A DNA stretch of 64,000 bases. It comes from Bacteroidales bacterium. GTDB lineage: Bacteria > Bacteroidota > Bacteroidia > Bacteroidales > JAGOPY01. The notes beneath the pieces were generated by a model that worked only from the letters and a program-made list of their open reading frames with translations, ran no database searches and was not told the origin of the DNA. The position numbers and the translations under genes were made by a program. The stretch lies in the NCBI GenBank assembly GCA_017991835.1, contig JAGOPY010000006.1, forward strand, positions 67,637-131,636. Reading direction: 5' to 3'. This document shows, in pieces, positions 16,801 through 25,015 of the stretch (positions within the stretch are counted from its first letter, which is position 1; each line of letters begins with the position of its first letter).

Positions 16801-17153
16801 AATTTTCGAAGGCTTTCTTCATCATTCTGAGTAGGTAATCCAAACATCAATTGACTGCGGAATTCCAGTGCGATTTTCTTTTTTAAGGCCAGGGCTGTAG
16901 CATTGTCCATTAATCCCGGTTCTTTGGTGGCCAGATGTTCCCGTAAAATCTCTGAAGAAGGTTTCTGCATCCCGATAAGTAATTTGCAACATTCGTTCTC
17001 TTTTCCCTGGTATTGATCAATCAAATCAGCCAGTTTATCCCATCCCCGGAGATTAAAATAACCTACACAAAAATCAGCACGAAAAGATGTTCTGATGGTT
17101 TGTTTAAGGCCTTCAATCAATATGTTCTCGATATTATCGTAGATCTTTGGCAT
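13803..17153 (-). CDS. PLD-domain SNF2-family helicase
   Basis: An 1116-residue fusion. Residues about 1-215 form a phospholipase D-like domain with one HxK motif (HAKLYLIF near residue 136) followed by GYVGSSNLTLAG, typical of PLD nucleases. Then comes an SNF2/RapA-type helicase: Walker A GDVVGLGKT near residue 278, DESH box VVIIDESHNLRNRDG near 349, LLTATPYNK near 380, and a C-terminal RecA domain with ILIFSQFADTVDYLKEEL, STDVLSEGQNLQDAH and motif VI LIQRAGRVDRIGQ near 805. It would translocate on double-stranded DNA, with PLD as a potential nuclease. It is the first gene of the island and divergent from dnaE, with 179 bases between. Confidence 0.9.
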   Translation of the reverse strand: MPKIYDNIENILIEGLKQTIRTSFRADFCVGYFNLRGWDKLADLIDQYQGKENECCKLLIGMQKPSSEILREHLATKEPGLMDNATALALKKKIALEFRSQLMFGLPTQNDEESLRKLSLQLKQRKVIVKLFLRHSLHAKLYLIFREDPITPAVGYVGSSNLTLAGLEKQGELNLDVLEQDAANKLTKWFEDRWIDQYCIDISDELAAIIDESWAGDKLIKPYFIYLKIAWHLSQEAQLGLNNFLIPKIFGNDLLPFQQSAVLIAARHLDKRGGVLIGDVVGLGKTLTATALTKVFEETFYLETLVICPKNITEMWEDYFHRYQIRGKVKSISMIDEKFLNERRYRVVIIDESHNLRNRDGKRYSIIKDYLERNECKVILLTATPYNKIYFDISNQLRLFIPEEQDLGVSPERFINELQGGATEFVSTYQYQPNTLLAFEKSDYPEDWQTLLKLYMVRRTRTFIKENYATFDDGRNQYFLTFSDGSRFYFPDRIPKKIEYDFDPLDDVDIYAKLYSENVVLLINSLQLARYGLANYIDPAKEDSAGNDDKLILANLSRAGKRLMGFCRTNLFKRLESCGFSFIISVSRHLMRNYVYIHAIKNGLKLPIGRQENESIDEFLEENDADTLDQGIRQIKTDVGKFMEDAATAYERNKHDKKLTWIDPEFFTHDLIISLQHDCKILLEVLNIAKYWDPKADKKLKSLEHLCKTKHPKDKILIFSQFADTVDYLKEELNKRKIDRLEAVTGNIENPTSFAHRFSPVSNKKTPGTDDIRIMLSTDVLSEGQNLQDAHVIVNFDLPWALIRLIQRAGRVDRIGQHHPEILCYSFLPADGLNNIIRLRDRLSRRIRENAEYVGADEVFFDGDPVNIRDLYNEKAGILDEEEDTEVDLTSTAFEIWNQAIKARPELKKIIPSLPNVIYSTMPKPKQMVEGEGVVTYHKTASDVDILTWIGMDQRVISKSQSRILKAIACDYDTPELEKMDQHHDLVKLSLEYSSKDEQLTGGQLGKKSGARYKVYMILTRYIEEFKNTLFDTDSLKKAIGDIYKYPLRESAKDILNRRLRIGVTDDQLAAIVVELRNEGRLCLVEEESGETLSAPQIICSMGIKNQTDLHGKTSF

Positions 17154-17332
17154 AAGAAATTATTAGATTGGTAAATATAGTAAAACATTTACAATGCGCT
17201 CAATAGTCTATATTGACGGCTAACCGCCTAGTGCCGGCTGCCCAACTTTTTTATCAACAATGCACCTCCCTCCGGCCAATTTATCTATTTTTAACGAACT
17301 ATCATTTAGGATATTAAACTACTGATAATCAA

Positions 17333-20300
17333 ATGTTCCTGATATTCGATACCGAAACAACGGGCTTACCCAGAAATTATGAAGCACCGGTGACCGATGT
17401 GGACAACTGGCCACGGGCCGTCCAACTGGCCTGGCAATTGCACGACACCGACGGCAGCCTGGTCGAAGCCCGCGATTTTATCATCAAACCCGATAACTTC
17501 ACCATCCCTTACAACGCCGCGAAGGTTCACGGCATTACCACCGAGTTTGCCGCTGAAAATGGCGACGACCTGAAACTTGTCCTGGAACAATTTATCGACG
17601 CGCTGAATCAGGCTACAGTCATAGTCGGCCATAATGTCGATTTCGATATGAAGATCATCGGTGCCGAATTCGTGCGAACCCGCTTTGAGAACTATTTTGA
17701 AGGAAAAATCAAGGTCGATACCGATCGCGAATCGCTTAATTACTGTGCACTTCCCGGTGGGATCGGAGGCGGTTTCAAACTGCCCAAACTGGGCGAGTTG
17801 CATCAGAAGCTTTTTGGTGATGGATTTGCCGAAGCCCATAATGCCGCCGCCGACGTCCGGGCTACAGCCCGATGTTTCCTGGAGCTCATACGCCTGGGAA
17901 TCATTACCGCCGGAAAATTAGGCGTCGATCCGGAGGTCGTCAGAAATTTCATCATCAACCACCCTGAACCGGTTCAACCGGAACAGATCACCCTGCGCGA
18001 TTTACGACAAACCGTAGTCAGCGTTCAACAACCAGAAGAAACATCACTTCCGAAATCACCTGAACCCGGAGCCCTGGAACCCGCCACGACTCCTTTCTGC
18101 CATCTCCACGTCCATTCGCAGTATTCCATCCTGCAGGCGACGGCCGATGTGAAAGATATCATAGCGAAAGCCGTTGAGATGAAGATGCCCGCTATGGCCC
18201 TGACAGATCATGGAAACCTCTACGGGGCTTTTGCATTTATTGGCGAAGCGGTTAAACATAAGATCAAACCCATCATCGGGTGCGAATATTATATCAGCCT
18301 GGAACGGACCCGCAAAAAGTTCACGAAAGACAATCCTGATGTGCGTTATCACCAGGTTCTGCTGGCGAAGAACCTTACAGGGTATCAGAACCTGTCGAGG
18401 CTATCCAGCATTGGCTTCCTGGAAGGGTTCTACGATGGCGTGCCGCGAATCGACAAACCGCTGATCGAAAAATACCGTGAAGGACTTATCGCTACCACCG
18501 GCGGGCTCAAGTCGGAAATCAATGATTTAATACTGAATATCGGCGAAACGCAGGCGGAAGAAGCCTTCTGCTACTGGCATAGGCTTTTCGGCGATGACTT
18601 CTATGTGCAGCTGAACCGCCACGGTTTGCCCGAAGAAGAACATGTCAACAAAATATTGCTTCAGCTTGCCCGGAAATACAATGTCAGATATTTTGCAGCC
18701 AACAATGCTTACTACCTGGCAAAAGACGATGCGGAAATCCATGATATGCTGCTCTGCCTTCAACTCAATGAGTACCAGGCAACTCCGGTGGGTCACGGTC
18801 GAGGGTACCGCTTTGGTTTTCCGAACAATGAGTTTTATCTGAAGAGCCGGGAAGAGATGGAGGAGTTATTCCATGACCTTCCTGAAGCTATTGCCACTGC
18901 CGGTGAAATTGCCGATAAGATAGAGACCTATCCGTTAAAAAGGAACCCGTTGATGCCCGATTACGAGATTCCATCCGGCTTTGAAGATGCCAACGCATAC
19001 CTCAGGCATGTCACCTACCAGGGAGCGGAAAAGCGCTACGGCTCCATTACACCTGAAATTGCAGAAAGGCTTGACTTTGAGCTGGAAACAATCAAACGCA
19101 TGGGCTATCCGGGTTACTTTCTGATCGTTCAGGAGATCCTGCAGCATGCCCGCGAGATGGGCGTATCGGTAGGCCCGGGACGAGGTTCAGCCGCCGGCTC
19201 GGTCGTCGCCTACTGCCTGCGGATAACCGACGTCGACCCGATCCGTTATAACCTGCTTTTCGAACGCTTTCTCAATCCCGACCGTATCTCACTCCCCGAT
19301 ATCGACATCGACTTCGACGAAGACGGCAGGGAAAAAGTATTGAAGTGGGTTGTTGAAAAATATGGCGCAGGACGTGTGGCACAGGTCATTACCTTCGGCA
19401 AAATGGCACCCAAAGGGGCGATCCGCGATATCGCCCGTGTTAAGCAATTGCCCCTGAGCGAATCCGACCGCCTGGCCAAACTGGTCAATATGCGGCCCGG
19501 AACAACCTTCACCGACGCCTACAAAGAATCGCCCGACCTGCAACGGGAACGCAAAGAAGGGGAACAACTGGTGCAGGAAACCCTCAAAGGCGCAGAAAGA
19601 ATTGAAGGCCAGATACGTAATACGGGTACTCATGCCTGCGGGATCATAATCGGTAAAAATGAACTGATCGACCTCATCCCCCTTAGCATCACCAAAGAAT
19701 CGGATATGCTGGCCACCCAGTTCGACGGTAGCCAGATCGAAAGCGTCGGGATGCTGAAAATGGATTTTCTGGGATTGAAAACTCTTTCGATCATTAAGGA
19801 TACCCTTGATAATATCCGGAAATCAAAAGGCCTGTCACTGGATATTGAAGCCATCCCGCTGACGGATACCAAAACTTTCGAGCTTTATTCAAAAGGCGAT
19901 ACCAACGGCATATTCCAGTTCGAGTCGGAAGGGATGAAAAAACACCTGCGCGACCTGAAACCGAACCGTTTTGAGGACCTGATCGCCATGAATGCGCTCT
20001 ATCGGCCCGGCCCGATGGATTATATCCCGAACTTCATCAACCGGAAACACGGCCGTGAAAAAATAGAATACCCTCTTCCCGAAATGGAAGAAATTCTCAA
20101 AGAAACATACGGCATCACCGTCTACCAGGAACAGGTCATGCTCCTTTCCCAGCGGCTGGCCGGCTTCACCAAAGGCCGCGCGGATGTCCTGCGGAAAGGG
20201 ATGGGAAAGAAAAATAAGGACCTGATCGATGAACTGAAGAAGGATTTTATCGAGGGGATCAAATCCAATGACCTGGATGAAGAAATTGCGGCTAAGATCT

Positions 20301-21589
20301 GGACCGACTGGGAAAAATTTGCTGGATACGCCTTCAATAAGTCACATTCAACTTGCTATGCCGTCGTGTCGTACCGGATGGCCTGGCTGAAAGCCCATTA
20401 CCCGGCCGAGTTTATGGCTGCTGTCCTGAGCCGGCATCTTAGCGAAATCAAAAAGATCACCTTCTTTATCGATGAATGCAAGCACCTTCATATCCCGGTG
20501 CTCGGCCCCGATGTCAATGAAAGCGAATTGCACTTTGTGGTAAATAAAAAAGGCGGTATCCGGTTCGGAATGGCTGCCATTAAAGGCGTCGGTGAATCCG
20601 CCGTCAACGCCATCATCGAGGAACGCAACGCAAACGGCCCGTTCCGCAGTATCTTCGATTTTGTGAAAAGGATCAACCTCAGGGCTGTGAATAAGCGGGC
20701 ACTGGAGGCGCTGGCCAAAGCCGGCGCCTTCGATGGCTTCCAGGGAATCCACCGTGCCCAGTATTTCCAGCAGGAAAATCCCGAAGATAACATCTTCCTG
20801 GAAAAGATTATTCGTCATGCGGCTATATACCAGGAGAAACAGCAAGCTTCCCAGCATTCCCTCTTTGGCGATGACCTGACCCTCGACCTCCAGGATCCGA
20901 AAATTCCGGATTGTCCGCAGTGGTCTAAACATCAGCAGCTTAAATATGAACGGGAAGTCACAGGGTTCTTTATCTCCGGTCATCCGCTCGATGAATACAA
21001 AGCGGAGATCGACTCATTCTGCAACGTGACTTTCCAGGATCTCAACGCCGGATTAAGCCGCTACCTGAATAAAGCGGTCTCTTTTGCCGGAATGATCAAT
21101 TCGGTAGAGATCAGGACCGCTAAGACGGGCAACCAGTATGCTAATTTCGAACTGGAAGATTTTACCGATTCTTACAGGTTGTCGTTATTCTCCGACGATT
21201 TTATGAAGTTCAAATACCTGCTGGTAGAAGATACGTATGTCCTGATATTCGGAAAAGTGGAGGTGAACAGGAAAAATAACCGCCCCGAGATTCGCATTAA
21301 AAATATGATACTGCTGGCTGAAGCGATGGAAAGATTTTGCAAATCGGTCAGTGTTACCTTTGAACTCGACCGGATCGATTCCGAACTGGTAAGAAGCGTG
21401 GTGAAAATCGTAAAGTCAAATCCCGGGGAGTGTGAGATCAAGATCAGGATTAAAGACCAGGATGGATTATACCTGGATATGTTCCCTAAAAAGTTCAGGG
21501 TTAGCCCGGCCGGATTTATTCATGCCATTTCGGATTTTGAACAGGTGAATTACTCCGTGAATGGTTTCCATGCTGTGATAGGAAATTAG
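17333..21589 (+). CDS. dnaE: DNA polymerase III alpha subunit with fused proofreading exonuclease
   Basis: The replicative polymerase, 1418 residues against about 1160 for the E. coli protein; the excess is an N-terminal DEDDh exonuclease (residues 1-190) with FDTETTGLP, VGHNVDFDMKIIG and HNAAADVRATARCFL, the epsilon-like catalytic signature. A linker leads to the PHP domain (HLHVHSQYS near 256, then TDHGNLYGAF), the polymerase palm with catalytic carboxylates in PDIDIDFDEDGREK near 655, VGPGRGSAAGS, helix-hairpin-helix and OB-fold regions, and C-terminal residues typical of DnaE1. Proofreading in cis is thus predicted, as in several Bacteroidota. The gene stands on the plus strand divergent to the accessory island. 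Confidence 0.95.
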   Translation: MFLIFDTETTGLPRNYEAPVTDVDNWPRAVQLAWQLHDTDGSLVEARDFIIKPDNFTIPYNAAKVHGITTEFAAENGDDLKLVLEQFIDALNQATVIVGHNVDFDMKIIGAEFVRTRFENYFEGKIKVDTDRESLNYCALPGGIGGGFKLPKLGELHQKLFGDGFAEAHNAAADVRATARCFLELIRLGIITAGKLGVDPEVVRNFIINHPEPVQPEQITLRDLRQTVVSVQQPEETSLPKSPEPGALEPATTPFCHLHVHSQYSILQATADVKDIIAKAVEMKMPAMALTDHGNLYGAFAFIGEAVKHKIKPIIGCEYYISLERTRKKFTKDNPDVRYHQVLLAKNLTGYQNLSRLSSIGFLEGFYDGVPRIDKPLIEKYREGLIATTGGLKSEINDLILNIGETQAEEAFCYWHRLFGDDFYVQLNRHGLPEEEHVNKILLQLARKYNVRYFAANNAYYLAKDDAEIHDMLLCLQLNEYQATPVGHGRGYRFGFPNNEFYLKSREEMEELFHDLPEAIATAGEIADKIETYPLKRNPLMPDYEIPSGFEDANAYLRHVTYQGAEKRYGSITPEIAERLDFELETIKRMGYPGYFLIVQEILQHAREMGVSVGPGRGSAAGSVVAYCLRITDVDPIRYNLLFERFLNPDRISLPDIDIDFDEDGREKVLKWVVEKYGAGRVAQVITFGKMAPKGAIRDIARVKQLPLSESDRLAKLVNMRPGTTFTDAYKESPDLQRERKEGEQLVQETLKGAERIEGQIRNTGTHACGIIIGKNELIDLIPLSITKESDMLATQFDGSQIESVGMLKMDFLGLKTLSIIKDTLDNIRKSKGLSLDIEAIPLTDTKTFELYSKGDTNGIFQFESEGMKKHLRDLKPNRFEDLIAMNALYRPGPMDYIPNFINRKHGREKIEYPLPEMEEILKETYGITVYQEQVMLLSQRLAGFTKGRADVLRKGMGKKNKDLIDELKKDFIEGIKSNDLDEEIAAKIWTDWEKFAGYAFNKSHSTCYAVVSYRMAWLKAHYPAEFMAAVLSRHLSEIKKITFFIDECKHLHIPVLGPDVNESELHFVVNKKGGIRFGMAAIKGVGESAVNAIIEERNANGPFRSIFDFVKRINLRAVNKRALEALAKAGAFDGFQGIHRAQYFQQENPEDNIFLEKIIRHAAIYQEKQQASQHSLFGDDLTLDLQDPKIPDCPQWSKHQQLKYEREVTGFFISGHPLDEYKAEIDSFCNVTFQDLNAGLSRYLNKAVSFAGMINSVEIRTAKTGNQYANFELEDFTDSYRLSLFSDDFMKFKYLLVEDTYVLIFGKVEVNRKNNRPEIRIKNMILLAEAMERFCKSVSVTFELDRIDSELVRSVVKIVKSNPGECEIKIRIKDQDGLYLDMFPKKFRVSPAGFIHAISDFEQVNYSVNGFHAVIGN

Positions 21590-21620
21590 CCGGTGAGAAA
21601 TCCTCCAACACAATTTTTAC

Positions 21621-21628
21621 TATTTTTG
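21621..21628 (+). promoter_or_regulatory. Possible -7 box of trxA
   Basis: TATTTTTG fits the TAnnTTTG consensus 27 bases upstream of the trxA ATG. A matching TTG element at the right distance is not obvious, so the call is weak. Confidence 0.35.
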
Positions 21629-21655
21629 AACGCTTAATCATTAAATAATTTACAT

Positions 21656-21973
21656 ATGGCACTTGAAATCACTGATGCTAACTTCCAGGAAACTGTCCTG
21701 AATTCTCAAAAACCTGTAATCGTCGACTTTTGGGCCGAATGGTGCGGACCTTGCAGAATGGTCGGACCGATTGTTGAAGAAATCGGAAAAGAATATGCCG
21801 ATACCGTCGTAGTAGGTAAAGTAAACGTCGATCACAACCCCGGAATCACTGCAAAATATGGCATCCGGAATATCCCGACATTGCTTTTTTTCAAAGGCGG
21901 CCAGGTAGTGGATAAGGAAGTCGGTGCTGTGCCCAAACAGAAGATTCTGGGCAAACTTCAGCCCCATCTTTAA
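21656..21973 (+). CDS. trxA: Thioredoxin
   Basis: A 105-residue cytoplasmic disulfide reductase of normal length. The active site WAEWCGPCRM lies at residues 28-37 with the two redox Cys, the cis-Pro follows in IRNIPTLLFFKGG near 76, and the N-terminal strand is LEITDANFQETVLNSQKPVI. It reduces ribonucleotide reductase, peroxiredoxins and other partners. The DUF58 gene begins 10 bases downstream and probably shares the transcript. Confidence 0.97.
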   Translation: MALEITDANFQETVLNSQKPVIVDFWAEWCGPCRMVGPIVEEIGKEYADTVVVGKVNVDHNPGITAKYGIRNIPTLLFFKGGQVVDKEVGAVPKQKILGKLQPHL

Positions 21974-21983
21974 TAGTCACTGA

Positions 21984-22919
21984 TTGACCTGGTCGATCGA
22001 TCATAACCGTCTTCAACAGTTCGGCTCACTGGAGTTCCTCGCCAAACAGGTGGTGGAAGGTTTCATCGTGGGGCTGCACAAAAGTCCGTTCCATGGTTTT
22101 TCCGTGGAATTTGCCGAACACCGGCTTTATAACCCCGGCGAATCGATTAAGAATATCGACTGGAAGTTATATGGCCGGACTGATAAGCTATTCACCAAGC
22201 GCTTTGAAGAAGAGACCAATCTGAGATGTATCCTGGTTATCGACAATTCAAGCTCGATGTATTATCCGGTGGTCGAAAATCCCAGTCTTGACAAACCCAA
22301 TAAAATCACCTTCTCGGTTTATGCCGCCGCAGCGCTGATGAACCTTATGAAACGCCAGCGCGATGCAGTAGGTTTAAGTATTTTTTCAGATAAGATCGAG
22401 TTCGGGTCCGGTTCGAAGTCCAATTCGGTTCATTTCAAGTATTTATATTCACAACTCGAAAAAATGCTTGAACCGATACCAGCCGATGCGAAAAAAGAAA
22501 CATCGGCCACTTCGGCCCTTCATCAAATCGCCGATAATATCCATAAACGCTCACTGGTTGTCATATTTTCAGATATGTTCGAAACAGCGACCGACCCCGG
22601 CGATTTGTTTGCGGCGCTCCAGCACCTCAGGCATAATAAGCACGAGGTAGTCCTCTTCCATGTCATCGATAAAAAAAGAGAAATCGATTTTAACTTTGAA
22701 AACCGGCCATATAAATTTATTGACCTCGAAAGCGGACGCCAGGTGAAAGTGAACCCGCTGGAGGTCAAAGAGGAATATACACGCTTGGTTTCCCGTTTTA
22801 CTAACGAGATGAGAATCAAATGCGGACAGTACCGGATCGATTTTGTGGAAGCCGATATAAACCAGGGCTTCGAACAAATTCTGTTGCCTTATCTTCTTAA
22901 AAGGGAAAGGCTTTATTAA
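21984..22919 (+). CDS. DUF58-family protein with von Willebrand A-like fold
   Basis: A 311-residue protein with the DUF58 core RLYNPGESIKNIDWKLYGRT near residue 50 and a vWA-like MIDAS-type strand CILVIDNSSSMYYP near 85, followed by FSVYAAAALMNLMKRQRDAV and LVVIFSDMF near 195. Family members usually partner with MoxR ATPases in envelope or metal-related chaperone systems; no MoxR gene is present here. The start must be TTG at 21984: an in-frame TGA directly precedes it and no ATG occurs before the conserved region. The stop overlaps that of the convergent gene by 4 bases. Confidence 0.88.
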   Translation: MTWSIDHNRLQQFGSLEFLAKQVVEGFIVGLHKSPFHGFSVEFAEHRLYNPGESIKNIDWKLYGRTDKLFTKRFEEETNLRCILVIDNSSSMYYPVVENPSLDKPNKITFSVYAAAALMNLMKRQRDAVGLSIFSDKIEFGSGSKSNSVHFKYLYSQLEKMLEPIPADAKKETSATSALHQIADNIHKRSLVVIFSDMFETATDPGDLFAALQHLRHNKHEVVLFHVIDKKREIDFNFENRPYKFIDLESGRQVKVNPLEVKEEYTRLVSRFTNEMRIKCGQYRIDFVEADINQGFEQILLPYLLKRERLY

Positions 22920-25015
22920 TCGGGAAACCTTATCCTGACCTGAATTTCAATCTCATTCTGCTGGTTTAACCCCGTTTCATCCCAACCGCTTCCAATGTAT
23001 TTATCCGCATAATATACAGTAGAAAACCTGACCCACAAATCAATATGTTGGAAAAGCGAAGACCTGATCATGAAAATCCCCCTGACCCCTTTGCCATAGT
23101 AGGCTATGGTCGAGAAATCATACAAGACATCATTTTCATAAGCATAAATCCGGTTATCATACCCGCGGGCATCAAATACACTGCACCTTAACCAGAACTT
23201 TAACGGCCCGGTCCAGGGCTTGATCTCTATGTCCTGCATAAGCAGCCAGCCGGTTGGCTCTTCCGGACGCAGACTGCATTCCAGCCTGGTGTTGAAACTG
23301 AAGATACTATTTGTCGTTTCCCTTGCCGATATTCTTATCCGGTATTGTTCTGATGTCGTGGTCCGGGCCAGGTTTGCTTCCGGCCACTCTGCCCTGACCG
23401 AGCCTCCGGTATAGCGGAATGATAACGCCAGCAGGGCCGAACGGTTCCATTGGTTTTCAACCAGCAATCCAACACTCCACTTTCGTCCGGGAGCATTTAG
23501 CGTGTAACTTACCCAGTCTGATTTTGAAATATCCGCCAGGGCTTCAATATTCCATCTTCCGGGCAGTTCTAACCGCAAAAAAGTCCTCAGGCCGGATTCA
23601 TTCTGATTATTGCCGGCTGATAAAATGCCTGTGCCGTGAAAATTGTTGTAATCCTTGGTAAAATGACGGTAACTGACCAGGATCGAGGCCCCGGGTACAG
23701 GAGATAGACGGCAGCCGGCCAGGTAAGCCATCCCGTATCCAATGCTTTTGGAAAATTCTCCGAAAATGTTTACAGGCTTAAGCCAGGCAGTCATAGCCAG
23801 CCCGGCAATAATATTCTCTTTTCCGCGGAAATCAAACTGCCTGTAAGGTTCCTGCTGATAGACCATTTCGGCGCTGAAACGGTTGTATCCTGCAAATATG
23901 CCCGCTTTGAACCAATCGCTGTGAAATATCCCGAACCCGCCGGCATAAGTCTCTGTAATGGCCCTGCGGTTTTCCATTTCGCTGTCGGTGCGGTGCATGC
24001 CGGACGCTGAAATGGCCGAAAATGAAAGGACCTCCCCCGAAAGAGTGTCCCGGATAATAGTGGTTCCATCAATTTTCCGGCTCGATCCGAAGATGGCAGC
24101 AGAAAATCGACCCGAAGCCAACTCAACGGCTGCCCCCCTGAAAAACCCTGCCTCACCTGTTGAGGTCTGTGGCCGTATTTTGCCCGCCATACCCGGAACA
24201 TTTGTCCTGCCCGTCGAAATGGACTGCCCGCCCGATAGGTTCAGGCCATACCCGAAATTAGCCCTGAAGTTGCCGACTATTATATTTTTAAGTAAGCCCA
24301 GATCCTTTATATGGAGAAAACCGGAAAAAAGGTCTGGCACTTTGATTTGTTGTGATAAAACAGATGTCTGCTGAAGCATGGGCTCGCCAGGATCCTTTTC
24401 CATACGGATGCCCAGCTCCAGTCTGTTTCGGTATTGCAGATCATAACGCAGCGCAATTCCCGCGGGAGATCCCCGGAAATGCGTTACCGCGGAATCGCTC
24501 TTTCCAGGATACAACTTATCATACCCCCTGGATTTGCCGGAATTCGATCTGTATTTAACGGATAGACTTTGCCGGAATGATCTCAGATCGAATTTTCCAG
24601 GAATAAAGGAGGGATTATTGCCTGATAATACGGTAACCAGCGGGAACACTTTGCGCGCTGACTGCTCATCCCATCCTTCTATAAAAGCCAGCTCATATAC
24701 TGAAAGCAGGTTGCCGTAGATGTAACGGTATTCTTTCAGCTTACTGAGCTGGTAGGGATCAATGATCCGGTATTCTGCCAGCCATTCCGTTTCATCACTA
24801 TTCAGGCAGACCGGGGTTTCAAGCCACCTCGAAACAGCCTCCTGCCACTCCCCGAGACCGGTCATATATTCATCCTCCCCTTCAAAGAAGTCACCTATAT
24901 AGTCCTCCAGGGATATGGCCTCTTTCCGGCTATCCTGTGCCCGGCATATCGAAGCGTTAAGTATGGCAAGATATGTATGGCTAAATGCAATTATCATCAT
25001 GATAAGCTTCTTCAT
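22916..25015 (-). CDS. Helix-hairpin-helix domain outer-membrane beta-barrel protein
   Basis: A 699-residue secreted protein. The start at 25015 is fixed by an ATGA overlap with the upstream gene and gives a signal peptide (MKKLIMMIIAFSHTYLAILN, cleaved after CRAQ). Residues about 70-170 contain a ComEA-like helix-hairpin-helix region (YRIIDPYQLSKLKEYRYIYG, NLLSVYELAFIEGW, SARKVFPLV). The rest consists of alternating amphipathic strands and glycine/aromatic-rich turns typical of an outer-membrane barrel, ending EIQVRIRFPD. Proteins with this pairing of helix-hairpin-helix and barrel are common in Bacteroidota but their function is not established. It is co-transcribed with the PorV-like gene. 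Confidence 0.72.
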   Translation of the reverse strand: MKKLIMMIIAFSHTYLAILNASICRAQDSRKEAISLEDYIGDFFEGEDEYMTGLGEWQEAVSRWLETPVCLNSDETEWLAEYRIIDPYQLSKLKEYRYIYGNLLSVYELAFIEGWDEQSARKVFPLVTVLSGNNPSFIPGKFDLRSFRQSLSVKYRSNSGKSRGYDKLYPGKSDSAVTHFRGSPAGIALRYDLQYRNRLELGIRMEKDPGEPMLQQTSVLSQQIKVPDLFSGFLHIKDLGLLKNIIVGNFRANFGYGLNLSGGQSISTGRTNVPGMAGKIRPQTSTGEAGFFRGAAVELASGRFSAAIFGSSRKIDGTTIIRDTLSGEVLSFSAISASGMHRTDSEMENRRAITETYAGGFGIFHSDWFKAGIFAGYNRFSAEMVYQQEPYRQFDFRGKENIIAGLAMTAWLKPVNIFGEFSKSIGYGMAYLAGCRLSPVPGASILVSYRHFTKDYNNFHGTGILSAGNNQNESGLRTFLRLELPGRWNIEALADISKSDWVSYTLNAPGRKWSVGLLVENQWNRSALLALSFRYTGGSVRAEWPEANLARTTTSEQYRIRISARETTNSIFSFNTRLECSLRPEEPTGWLLMQDIEIKPWTGPLKFWLRCSVFDARGYDNRIYAYENDVLYDFSTIAYYGKGVRGIFMIRSSLFQHIDLWVRFSTVYYADKYIGSGWDETGLNQQNEIEIQVRIRFPD

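Noticed and set aside
6780-17332. tRNA-borne integration site or attachment repeats at the island borders
   Set aside because: I found no tRNA gene, integrase or convincing direct repeat at either edge, so the island's mode of arrival remains unknown.
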